Below are positions 24,583 through 32,386 of a stretch of 64,000 nucleotides of DNA, one piece after another. Numbering within the stretch: position 1 is the first letter of the stretch; each line of letters starts with the position of its first letter. A program made the position numbers and the translations under genes. Origin of the DNA: Micromonospora halotolerans (GTDB taxonomy: Bacteria > Actinomycetota > Actinomycetes > Mycobacteriales > Micromonosporaceae); NCBI RefSeq assembly GCF_032108445.1, contig NZ_CP134876.1:5084001-5148000 (forward strand). The letters run 5' to 3'. Below the pieces are notes generated by a model, which saw only the letters and a program-made list of their open reading frames with translations, did no database searches and had not been told where the DNA came from.

Positions 24583-27181
24583 CCTGCCGCACCACCTCGA
24601 TGTCGTGCTCGCCGGAGCAGAGCAGCCAGGTGCCGGGGACGGTGACCACGTCGGCGGTGGCCTGGTTGGCGCTGGCCGTCCAGTCCGCCGCGTCGCCGCT
24701 GCGGTACACGCCGCGCTCGCCGCCGGCCAGGACCAGCCGGGTGGCCCCACCCGGGCCGGAGGGCGCGGTGGCGGCGATCGCGTCGACCGGGACGAACCGG
24801 GTCCGGTCGCGCAGCGGCAGCCCGCAGTTGACCATCACGGGTTGCCACTGCGGCTGCGCGGCCAGGGTGTCCAGCCGGACCACCCCGCCGCTCTGCGTGG
24901 CGGCCAGCGCCAGGGTGCCGCTGAACGCCAGGTCCCGGCAGGTGCCGCCGATCCAGCCGCCCGCCACCGACTGCCACTTCACGTCGGACTCGAACAGCCG
25001 GGTGCGGTGGCAGCCCTGCCCGGGCTTCTTCGGGTCCGGCTCGCCGGCGCCGCTCCAGAGCAGGGTGGCCGGGCCGTCGTACTGCACGGCGAGCACCCGG
25101 TTGTCGACGTTGGCCAGGCCGACGTGCGCGAACGTGCCGGGGCGGCCGGCCGCGGTGGACAGGTAGACGCCGAAGCCGGCCTGCGCGGCCACCGCCACAC
25201 CGGGCGCGCCGCGCTCGGAGACGAACGACCGGACCGCGTAGAAGCCGCGGTCGGCGTCGGCCGGGTCGACGAGGATCTGCAACGGCACCGCGCCGGGCAG
25301 CAGGGACACCTCGTAGAGGCCGGCGTCGGTGGCCAGAAGCAGCGCCGCGGCGCCGTCCCGGTCGATCCAGGCCAGGTCCCGCACGCCGGAGTCCAGGTCG
25401 GTGAGCAGCGTCCACGTCTCGCCCAGGTCGGTGCTCAACCGGACCCGGGAGCCGCCCGCGTCGCGCGCGGTCACCACGGCCACCGAACCGGCCCGGGGCA
25501 CCACGCCGGGGCGGACCGGGGCGGGGGCGGGCACCACCCGGACGACGCTCTCGCCGTCGAACCGGCCGGCCGGCTCCCACCCCGCGCCCGCGTCGGTGGA
25601 GCGGAACAGCACCGGGCCGCGCCCGGCGTACCAGGTGCCCGGCTGGTACTGGTCGACGGCCACGGTCCGCACCTGCGCGTCCGGCGCCTCGTCGACCACG
25701 AACCGGACCGACTCGACGTAGCGCACGCCCGGCTCGGCGTGCTCCAGCATCCGGTACACGTTGGAGGCCCGCAGCGGCTCGCCGAACGCCCAGCCGGCCG
25801 GGTTGAGCGGGGTGGGCAGCGGGCTGAGGGTCTGGTGCAGCCGGTCGTGGACGCGCCGCCGGACCGCCTCGACGTCCTCCTCGCGGCGGACCACCACCCG
25901 GGCCCGGATGGAGACCGCCTTGTAGCGCGCCCAGCCGGCCCGCACCGCCGTGCCGAGCGCCCGCCGCCGCTCCAGGTCGGCCTCCACCCGGCGGCGCGCC
26001 TCCTCGACCTCGTGCTCCCGCAGCACCGCCACCGGCAGCCGGCCGCCCGGGCGGGCCTGCTCCGGCACGTACGGCACCAGGACCACCTCGACCTCGCCGG
26101 GTCGGGCGAAGCTGTACACCGACGCCCGGGTGAACGCCCGGGCCCGGGCCACCGCACCGGAACCGGCCGCCAGGATCTCGTAGTCCCGGGCGGTCACCGC
26201 GCGCTGCTGGGCGAAGAACTCGTACGGGCCGCGCGCCAGGGCCGACTCCATCGACTCCAGGTCCCGGCCACCGGCGGCCGGGACCGGGTTGTCCACCCGC
26301 AGCCCGGGCAGCGGGTCGCGCAGGCTGGTCAGCGTCCCGGCCGCCACGTTGCCGGCCGGCCCGCCGCCGCACCGGTACCACAGCCGGATCTGCCGCCCGG
26401 CCGGCGGCACCGCCGCCACCGGGCCGGGCGCCCCCTCGACACCCGGCCCGGCGCCGTCCGCCGGCCGCAGGTCCAGCGCGGGGGCGAAGGTGACCACCCC
26501 GGACGCGCGGTCGACCAGGTAGACCTTGGCCTGCGGGCCGACGCCGGCGAAGCTGCCCACCGGCCGCCAGACCTCGTACGTGCGGCCCTCGTGCTCCCGG
26601 GCGGCCGCGCCCAGCTCCACCGACCCGGCCGGCACCTCCACCCCGAGCAGCAGGTCCAGCGCCTCGGTGGTCCGGGTCAGCGGCGCGCGGGCCGCGCGGA
26701 ACACCTGCCCGGCCTGCCCGGTGCCGGTGCCCAGCAGCTCCGCCTCGACCGGCTCGCAGTGGTGCACGCGTACCGTCACCTCGGTCTCGCCCGCGGGCAG
26801 CACGGCCGGCTCGGTGGTCACGAAGACGACCGGCCGGGGGTCGGCGCCCCGGGCGGCGGCGACCCGGGTGCCGGCCGGGACGCGGACCGCGCCCCGGTCC
26901 GCGCCGGTCCGGGTGAAGCGGACATCCGCCCAGGCGGCGGCCGGCGGGTGCCGGGTCACCCCGAGCAGGTTGAGGAAGGACACGTACGCCTTCTCCGGCA
27001 ACTGGTTCAGCCGGTAGATCATCACCTCGGTGAGATAGGCGAACGCCTCCAGCAGCGCCATCCCCGGGTCGTGCGCGGAGAGGTCCGTCCAGTCCGGGCA
27101 GGACCGGCGGATCCGTTCCCGCGCCTCGGTGACCAGGTCGAGGAAGGCGCGGTCGTCCAGGTGCGGCACCGGCAGCGTCAT
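24563..27181 (-). CDS. Baseplate wedge protein (gpJ-like) fused to an Asp-box propeller-like region
   Basis: An 872-residue protein. Residues ~1-500 match putative baseplate assembly proteins of contractile injection systems (DWTDLSAHDPGMALLEAFAYLTEVMIYRLNQLPEKAYV, later ARDYEILAAGSGAVARARAF). The C-terminal ~350 residues contain Asp-box (BNR) motifs: S-T-D-x-G-x-G-W at 528-535, S-T-D-x-G-x-T-W at 583-590 and a degenerate S-G-D-A-A-D-W near 828. This implies a beta-propeller. The wedge part joins spike hub and sheath in the particle; the propeller could bind glycans, a receptor or another particle component. ATG 27181 overlaps the gp25 stop. Confidence 0.85.
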   Translation of the reverse strand: MTLPVPHLDDRAFLDLVTEARERIRRSCPDWTDLSAHDPGMALLEAFAYLTEVMIYRLNQLPEKAYVSFLNLLGVTRHPPAAAWADVRFTRTGADRGAVRVPAGTRVAAARGADPRPVVFVTTEPAVLPAGETEVTVRVHHCEPVEAELLGTGTGQAGQVFRAARAPLTRTTEALDLLLGVEVPAGSVELGAAAREHEGRTYEVWRPVGSFAGVGPQAKVYLVDRASGVVTFAPALDLRPADGAGPGVEGAPGPVAAVPPAGRQIRLWYRCGGGPAGNVAAGTLTSLRDPLPGLRVDNPVPAAGGRDLESMESALARGPYEFFAQQRAVTARDYEILAAGSGAVARARAFTRASVYSFARPGEVEVVLVPYVPEQARPGGRLPVAVLREHEVEEARRRVEADLERRRALGTAVRAGWARYKAVSIRARVVVRREEDVEAVRRRVHDRLHQTLSPLPTPLNPAGWAFGEPLRASNVYRMLEHAEPGVRYVESVRFVVDEAPDAQVRTVAVDQYQPGTWYAGRGPVLFRSTDAGAGWEPAGRFDGESVVRVVPAPAPVRPGVVPRAGSVAVVTARDAGGSRVRLSTDLGETWTLLTDLDSGVRDLAWIDRDGAAALLLATDAGLYEVSLLPGAVPLQILVDPADADRGFYAVRSFVSERGAPGVAVAAQAGFGVYLSTAAGRPGTFAHVGLANVDNRVLAVQYDGPATLLWSGAGEPDPKKPGQGCHRTRLFESDVKWQSVAGGWIGGTCRDLAFSGTLALAATQSGGVVRLDTLAAQPQWQPVMVNCGLPLRDRTRFVPVDAIAATAPSGPGGATRLVLAGGERGVYRSGDAADWTASANQATADVVTVPGTWLLCSGEHDIEVVRQDAPSGD

Positions 27182-27615
27182 GCGGGACCCTCCTCGCCGG
27201 GTTCGTCGTCGACGGGCAGCAGGTCGACGGAGAAGACCAGCTGGCCGGGGGAGAGGCTGGCCCGGACCCGGTAGTCCAGCCGGATCACCAGCCGCCACGG
27301 GTCGTCCGGGTCCGGCCCGGCGTCCACGTCGAGCACCTCGACCCGCGGCTCCCAGCGCCGGATGGCCTGCCGCACGTAGTGGATGGCCAGCCCGGCCGTG
27401 GTGTCGTCGTTGGGCGCGAAGACCAGCCGGTGCAGCCGGGAGCCGTACCCGGGGCGCATCAGCCGCTCGCCCGGCGTGGTGGACAGCAGCAGGAACAGCG
27501 CCTGGCGCACGGTCTCGTCGCCCTCGGTCATGGCCAGGCCGCCGGCGGCGGTCAGCGCGAGGCCGCCGGTGCGACCCGCGTCGAAGCCGGCGCCCACGAA
27601 CCGGAAGGCCCTCAT
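27178..27615 (-). CDS. GPW/gp25 family baseplate protein
   Basis: A 145-residue protein with the gp25 lysozyme-like fold pattern. It reads EGDETVRQALFLLLSTTPGERLMRPGYGSRLHRLVFAPND, then IHYVRQAIRRWEPRVEV and RLVIRLDYRV. In phage T4 and eCIS particles this is the baseplate component that nucleates sheath polymerisation. It starts at ATG 27615 overlapping the PAAR-like gene stop and is followed directly by the wedge gene (ATGA). Length is normal for the family. An acidic tail (VDDEPGEEGPA) ends the protein. Confidence 0.88.
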   Translation of the reverse strand: MRAFRFVGAGFDAGRTGGLALTAAGGLAMTEGDETVRQALFLLLSTTPGERLMRPGYGSRLHRLVFAPNDDTTAGLAIHYVRQAIRRWEPRVEVLDVDAGPDPDDPWRLVIRLDYRVRASLSPGQLVFSVDLLPVDDEPGEEGPA

Positions 27616-27950
27616 GCGTCCGCCCCCAGGAACGTCTGCCGCGGGTCGCGGACGGTGTGGTGGACCAGCCCGGGCGGGGTGCCGTCGGTCAGCCCGTCCA
27701 GGTGCGACAGCACCACGCGGTGGCCGTCCACCCGCAGCCAGGCGCTGTAGCCGACGGTCACCGTCAGCGTCTTCGCGCAGGGCTTGATGGTCGGCCCGTA
27801 GTTGGGGCAGGCGGTGATGTCCCGCCCCTCCGGGTCGGCCTCGACCAGCACCGGCACGCCCCGCACCGTCACCCACCGCTGCGAGGGGCGGTTGGACACC
27901 CGCCCGTCGTGGTCGCAGGTGATCAGCGAGTCGCGGTGGATCCAGCGCAT
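27612..27950 (-). CDS. PAAR-like spike tip protein
   Basis: A 112-residue small protein with HDGRVSNRPSQRWVTVRGVPVLVE and CPNYGPTIKPCAKTLTVTVGYS. The layout of short beta-hairpin repeats, with cysteines and histidine clusters that may hold a metal, resembles PAAR-like tips in eCIS (Afp10 position). It lies between the spike (VgrG-like) and gp25 genes, the expected place for the tip. The start ATG 27950 shares a base with the spike stop (TGATG). The family assignment rests on position, size and general motif layout. Confidence 0.7.
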   Translation of the reverse strand: MRWIHRDSLITCDHDGRVSNRPSQRWVTVRGVPVLVEADPEGRDITACPNYGPTIKPCAKTLTVTVGYSAWLRVDGHRVVLSHLDGLTDGTPPGLVHHTVRDPRQTFLGADA

Positions 27951-29521
27951 CAGCCACCTCCGTGGGCGCGGGCGAGGGTACGGGCCTGGGCGGCGGCGGT
28001 CTCGGCGTCCTCGGCCGCCTCCGCCTGCAGGAAGTCGACGGTGCGGGCGCGCACCACCATGGCCCGGCCCGGCGCGGAGAGCACCAGGTCGCCGGCCGCG
28101 TGCACGGTGGTCAGCTCGGGGCGCAGCTCGACGAAGCTGCCGCCGTCGGTGGCCAGGCGCAGGCTGCGCCCGTCGTCGTCGATGACGATCGACTGCCCGG
28201 TGCCGGTCCGCATCGACCAGCGCCGGGACCGGCCGGACACGATCCCCGCGTCGTACGGCTCGACCGCGCCGAACAGCGAGCCGAGCACGACGCCCGAGGC
28301 GGGCTCGCCGCCGGGCAGCGCCACGAGCACGGTGTCCTCCGGGTCGGGCAGCGCCACGATGCCCTTGCCCCGGCCCGCGCCCGGGCAGAGCACGGCGAGC
28401 CAGCCGGCGTCCAGGTCCCCGTACGCGGGCAGGGTCACCCGGGCCCGGCCCAGCCCGTCCGGGTCGTCCACGTCGGTGACCGTGCCGAGGGTGACCGTGG
28501 CCGCGACGGGCGCGGCGGCCGGCGGCGGTCCGGGTGGGACGGTGGAGAAGCGGGTCAGGTGCCCGTTCGCGTCGAGGGTGTGCACCACCTCGGTGAGCAC
28601 GTACACGCCCGCGACCGGCTCGGGCACGCCGGTCAGGGCGATCCGCCGGCCGGGGCGCAACGCCGGGTCGCCCTCGGCCGTGCCCTCGGCCGTCACCAGC
28701 GCCGCGACTCGGGCGTCCAGCCCGGCCTGGGCCAGGGCGGCCAGCTCGTCGTCGCTGCGGCCCGGCTGGTCGACGGCCGTGCGGACCGCGTCCGCGCCCA
28801 CCCCGCCCGGGTCCGGGCGCAGCGGGATGCGCCGCCCGGAGCGGGCCTCGCCGGCCTCCTGGCGCAGCGGCTCGGCGCGCTGCGGGTGCCAGCCCAGCGC
28901 GGCGCACCCGCCGCCGGCCCGGTCCAGGTTCTCCGCGATCCGCAGCGCGTGCACGCTCCCGCCGAGGGTGAGCGGGACCGGGTCGCCGTGACCGTCGAGG
29001 GTCAGCAGGCGCAGCCGGTCGCCCTCGACGGTCAGGTGCAGGCCGGCCCGGCCGGCCACCTCGCGCAACAGCTCCAGGTCGGTGTGCCGGTGCTGGAGCA
29101 GCCGGTCCAGGCGCGGCCCGTCGGTGTCGGCGTCGACGGTGAGCCCCACGTCGGCGCAGAGCTCCCGGGCCAGCTCGGCGGCGGTCACCGACTCGAACAC
29201 CCGCAGCTCCTGCCGCTTGCGCAGCCGGTGCAGCGGGTCGTACGCCCGCAGCCGCAGCAGCGCCGCGCCGTCGCCGGCGTACTCCACCTCGACGCCGGTC
29301 ACCTCGCCGGTGAACAGGGCGTCGGGCTGGCCGTCCAGCCGCAGGTCGAGGGCGGCGCCGGGGCGTACCGGGGGGTCGAGGGCGGCGGCGCCCGGTGCGG
29401 TGGCCAGGGTGAGCTCGCACTGGGTCGGCTGGTCCAGTCGGGCGGCGACCCGGACGCCGCGCAGCCGTCCGGGGTCGGCCAGTGGGATCCCGTCGATCGT
29501 GACGGCGGCGGCCCGGATCAC
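27950..29521 (-). CDS. VgrG/late-control-D type spike protein
   Basis: A 523-residue spike. The N-terminal hub domain (gp27/late control D type) shows in YDPLHRLRKRQELRVFESVTAAELARELC and ELLREVAGRAGLHLTVEGD. The OB-fold and needle part follow as GTVTDVDDPDGLGRARVTLPAYG, LPDPEDTVLVALPGG and GVVLGSLFG. It ends in a beta-helical stretch (DDDGRSLRLATDGGSFVELRPELTTVHAAGDLVLSA) and a short Ala-rich helix. This is the central piercing spike of the injection particle. GTG 29521 overlaps the LysM-gene stop (GTGA). Confidence 0.88.
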   Translation of the reverse strand: MIRAAAVTIDGIPLADPGRLRGVRVAARLDQPTQCELTLATAPGAAALDPPVRPGAALDLRLDGQPDALFTGEVTGVEVEYAGDGAALLRLRAYDPLHRLRKRQELRVFESVTAAELARELCADVGLTVDADTDGPRLDRLLQHRHTDLELLREVAGRAGLHLTVEGDRLRLLTLDGHGDPVPLTLGGSVHALRIAENLDRAGGGCAALGWHPQRAEPLRQEAGEARSGRRIPLRPDPGGVGADAVRTAVDQPGRSDDELAALAQAGLDARVAALVTAEGTAEGDPALRPGRRIALTGVPEPVAGVYVLTEVVHTLDANGHLTRFSTVPPGPPPAAAPVAATVTLGTVTDVDDPDGLGRARVTLPAYGDLDAGWLAVLCPGAGRGKGIVALPDPEDTVLVALPGGEPASGVVLGSLFGAVEPYDAGIVSGRSRRWSMRTGTGQSIVIDDDGRSLRLATDGGSFVELRPELTTVHAAGDLVLSAPGRAMVVRARTVDFLQAEAAEDAETAAAQARTLARAHGGG

Positions 29522-30267
29522 GGCGCACCTCCGGCGTCGGCGGGGAGCGGCGCGGCGGCGGCGGTCGGCACGGCCAGGGCGGTGCCGGCCGGCACGGTCA
29601 GCGGGTCGGTGATCCGGTTGTGCTCGGCGAGCAGCCGCCAGCGCAGCGGCGAACCGAGCGCGTCGTGGGCGAGCAGGTCGAAGCGGACCCCGGACCAGCC
29701 CGGCTCGGCCGCCCCGTCGGCCGCGGCGACCACCGCCGATCCGGGCGGCACGGTCGGCGTGCTCGCCGCGGCCAGCTCCTCCTCGAAGCCCGCCCGGGCC
29801 GCCTCGGCGGTCTCGGCCACCCGGACCAGCTTGAGCCGCAGCCAGGAACGGCGCGGGGTGCCGGTGAGGGTGAACGCGTCGAAGCGCTCCGCGATGGCCA
29901 CGATGACGCCGGGCACGTTCCAGGTCTTGCCCCACACCAGCCGGATCAGCGGAGGCCGCAGCCAGCCGTGCTCGGTCGCGGAGTTCTCGGCCAGCATCCA
30001 CAGCGGACGGGTGAGCGCGCGGACGTCCTCGGGGCGTACCGGGGATTCCACGAAGTCGGTGTCGAAGAGCAGGTCCAGCACCAGCTCGGTCCGCCCGCCG
30101 CCGGTGAAGACCAGGGGGTCGTCGGCGCGGCCGGCCCCGGTGAGCGGTCCGCCCGGCGCCCCCCGGGGCCGTACGCCGGCCAGCCGGGTCACCTGCACGG
30201 TCTCCGGGTTGAGCAGGCAGTCCACCCGGGTGCCGGACTCGTCCACGAGGAAGGCGACGCGTTCCAT
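29518..30267 (-). CDS. LysM-containing tube-terminal/baseplate protein (Afp7/Cis7 type)
   Basis: A 249-residue protein. The N-terminal ~165 residues form the tube-initiator-like domain seen in eCIS LysM proteins (FLVDESGTRVDCLLNPETVQVTR, LVLDLLFDTDFVESPVRPEDVRALTRPL, WNVPGVIVAIAERFDAFTLTGTPRRSWLRL). A LysM-like tail (LAEHNRITDPLTVPAGTALAVP) follows. In particles of this class it links spike and inner tube. ATG 30267 overlaps the stop of the disordered protein gene by one base. The C-terminus is Ala/Pro-rich. Confidence 0.82.
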   Translation of the reverse strand: MERVAFLVDESGTRVDCLLNPETVQVTRLAGVRPRGAPGGPLTGAGRADDPLVFTGGGRTELVLDLLFDTDFVESPVRPEDVRALTRPLWMLAENSATEHGWLRPPLIRLVWGKTWNVPGVIVAIAERFDAFTLTGTPRRSWLRLKLVRVAETAEAARAGFEEELAAASTPTVPPGSAVVAAADGAAEPGWSGVRFDLLAHDALGSPLRWRLLAEHNRITDPLTVPAGTALAVPTAAAAPLPADAGGAP

Positions 30268-31928
30268 CAGTCACCCGCCTGTTCCCGGTCGAGCCGGGCC
30301 AGCCGGTCGGCGTCGCGTGCCGGGACGGCCGGCGCCCGCAGCTCCCGGTCGTCGGGCAGCGCCGGCCACGGGTCCCGTTGTGGCACGCCCGCGGCCCGGT
30401 CGCCGGCGGCGTGCGGCAGCGTCCGCCACGACCCGTCGTCGCCGGCCTCGGGCGGGAGCACTGGCCACGGCCCTGCCGCCGCAGCCGTCCACTCCCGCGT
30501 CGGCCGCCTCGCCGTGCTCGCCTCCGGGTTCGGGTGCGTTTGTTGTCGTCCCAGCGACAACAGATGCACCCGACCGTCGCCGGCGGGGGAAGCCGTCGTC
30601 CAGGCGGGGCCGAGTTCCGCTCGGTCGGCCGGACGTTCGGGCCGGGTACGGCCCGTGGCCGGGTCGGTGAGCGGGACGGCTGGCCCAGCTGCGCTGGCCG
30701 GTGCCGGGAACCGCATGGTGCGGCCGATCATTCCAGGCTCGGCTCCGCCGGCCGCGACACCGCTCCACCCCGACCGGCCGCTGCTGGAACGGCCAGGCCC
30801 GGAACCCGGTGGGGTGCCCGCCCGGCCGGCTGACGAGGCCGGCGGGGCACCGGGTCCGCCGGGCGACGATCCCCGGGGGCTGCCGGTCTGCCGGTGCGGT
30901 GAGCCGGCGTGGGCCCCGATCGCGCCGTGCGGTGATCCGGGTTGGGCGCCGATTGCGCCGTGCGGTGATCCGGGTTGGGCGCCGATCTCGACGGCCGACC
31001 AGTCCGGCGGCCCGCCGCCCTTGCCGGCCGTCCGGTGCGGCCGTGCGGCCTGACGGGACGACGAACTGCCCGGAAACGAGGCGTCGCCCCGCGACCCACC
31101 CTGGCCGGCGTCCTCGGCCGACGAGGTGTCCGTCGGTCCGACGAGTGACCCGTGCGTGGTGTCGGGCGTGGCCGACTCCCAGCCGAAGCCGAGGGGCCGG
31201 CGTCGGGCCTTGCGGTCGCCCGGCGTGAATCCGCCCCGGCCGGCGTCGCCGCCCGACGGCGCCACGCGCCCCGCGATCCCGCCCCCCGACGTGGTCGGAT
31301 ACCCCGACGTGCCCGCACCCCGCGCACCAGGGCCGGCACGCCGGCCGGAGTCGGCAAGCCCGCTGGGGCCGGGATGCCCGCCGAGGCCGGGATGCCCGCC
31401 GGGGTCACGGCGTCCGGCGATACTGGCGGCCCCGGTTCGACCGAAACTGACCCAGGCCCGGAGGCGCGACCCGGCGAAGCCCCCCGCCACCCCAGCGACC
31501 CTCGCCCCGGAGAACCTGCCTGCCTCATCGCCCCACCCGGGCAACCCGAACGCCCCCGGAACCGAAGGCCGCAACCGCAGCCCCCGCACAGACTCCCCGA
31601 CCCCAACCCCCCGACCACCGCCCTCAACCCCGCCACGTCCCACCGCCCCCTCCTCGTCGATCAAGAGGTTTGCGTCGGCGGAGGCGTCGGATCCGACGCA
31701 AACTTCTTGATCAACAGGGAAGGCGGGGGCGGGGGCGGGGTGGGGGAGGTCGTGGAGGAGGCCGGGGGCGTGGGTGGCGACCAGGTGGAGCCAGTGCTCG
31801 GGGGGTTCGCCGGGGCGGCGCGGTGCGGGCGCCTCGGCGGACGCGGTGGTGGGCCCGGTGGTGAGGCGGTCGGCGGTGGCCCGGAGCAGGCGGGCCAGCC
31901 GCTCACGCGGGCGCCGGGGCGGCGGCAC
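30267..31928 (-). CDS. Large disordered protein of the eCIS operon, function unknown
   Basis: A 553-residue Gly/Ser/Pro/Arg-rich protein starting at GTG 31928 inside the tube gene's 3' end (26-base overlap). The N-terminal ~60 residues are ordered-looking (RERLARLLRATADRLT, EHWLHLVATHAPGLLHDL). The C-terminal ~60 end in WPALPDDRELRAP...RDADRLARLDREQAGD. Genes of this type, with conserved ends and a variable disordered middle, occur between tube and LysM genes in actinobacterial clusters. The middle has three 11-residue repeats (GAIGAQPGSPH) and a peptide encoded by a 20-bp inverted repeat. The middle may have grown by insertion. Possible roles: scaffold, cargo or adaptor. Confidence 0.6.
   Translation of the reverse strand: MPPPRRPRERLARLLRATADRLTTGPTTASAEAPAPRRPGEPPEHWLHLVATHAPGLLHDLPHPAPAPAFPVDQEVCVGSDASADANLLIDEEGAVGRGGVEGGGRGVGVGESVRGLRLRPSVPGAFGLPGWGDEAGRFSGARVAGVAGGFAGSRLRAWVSFGRTGAASIAGRRDPGGHPGLGGHPGPSGLADSGRRAGPGARGAGTSGYPTTSGGGIAGRVAPSGGDAGRGGFTPGDRKARRRPLGFGWESATPDTTHGSLVGPTDTSSAEDAGQGGSRGDASFPGSSSSRQAARPHRTAGKGGGPPDWSAVEIGAQPGSPHGAIGAQPGSPHGAIGAHAGSPHRQTGSPRGSSPGGPGAPPASSAGRAGTPPGSGPGRSSSGRSGWSGVAAGGAEPGMIGRTMRFPAPASAAGPAVPLTDPATGRTRPERPADRAELGPAWTTASPAGDGRVHLLSLGRQQTHPNPEASTARRPTREWTAAAAGPWPVLPPEAGDDGSWRTLPHAAGDRAAGVPQRDPWPALPDDRELRAPAVPARDADRLARLDREQAGD
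30883..30981. repeat. 33-base tandem repeat, about three units
   Basis: Two near-identical 33-base units (30916-30948 and 30949-30981) and a more diverged one before them encode 11-residue repeats on the minus strand. One base differs between the last two units. They lie in the disordered part of the eCIS protein. Confidence 0.75.
31659..31712. repeat. 20-bp inverted repeat (REP-like) inside a coding sequence
   Basis: The arms 31659-31678 and 31693-31712 match at 19 of 20 positions around a 14-base loop, with arm core TCAAGAxGTTTGCGTC. The composition is markedly AT-richer than the surrounding gene and keeps the reading frame open. It looks like an inserted palindromic element. Confidence 0.65.
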
Positions 31929-32385
31929 CGCCGGACTCCAGTTCCAGCCCCTCGTACGCGAGGGTCAGCGCCTCGATGGCGATCTCCTGGGACAGGGTGT
32001 TCAAGTGCGCGCCCCGCCACCGGGTCGGCCACGCGTTGATCATGTTCCAGCGCAGCACCTCGGCGGTGCCGGCCGGGTCGAGCAGCACCACCGAGACGTT
32101 GCGCCGGTTCACCGTGCCCTTCGCGGCCGCGTTCACCCAGTCCCACAGCTCGCGCGACGCGGTCAGGCCGAAGTGGAGGGTGACCGGGGCGTACTCGACC
32201 TGGCCGGGGACCGCCCGGATCCGCTCGTTGCCGGCCTCCCGGTACGCCAGCGACGGTATGGCCACCTCGAAGCCGCTGACCTCGGTGAAGTGCCCGTTGG
32301 TGACGCCGTTGATGAGCAGCTTGAAGTGGTACGCCCGGTAGGGGTCGACGGGCGCGCCCGGCTGCGGGGTGGCCGTGGTGGGCAT
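31903..32385 (-). CDS. Inner tube protein (T4 gp19-like)
   Basis: A 160-residue tube subunit: DPYRAYHFKLLINGVTNGHFTEVSGFEV, VTLHFGLTASRELWDWVNAA and WRGAHLNTLSQEIAIEALTLAYEGLELE. These fit the gp19 family that builds hexameric rings of the inner tube. It lies one base from the sheath gene stop and is the only tube gene I can see in the cluster, whereas many eCIS have two or more. The C-terminus is Ala-rich and overlaps the next gene start by 26 bases. Confidence 0.88.
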   Translation of the reverse strand: MPTTATPQPGAPVDPYRAYHFKLLINGVTNGHFTEVSGFEVAIPSLAYREAGNERIRAVPGQVEYAPVTLHFGLTASRELWDWVNAAAKGTVNRRNVSVVLLDPAGTAEVLRWNMINAWPTRWRGAHLNTLSQEIAIEALTLAYEGLELESGGAAAPAPA

Positions 32386-32386
32386 G

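Noticed and set aside
27962..30670. A 902-codon plus-strand frame across the spike and LysM genes
   Set aside because: Low-complexity translation opposite well-supported injection-system genes; a shadow of codon bias.
30880..30990. CRISPR-like array in the 33-base repeats
   Set aside because: The units are contiguous with no spacers and are in frame with a coding sequence.
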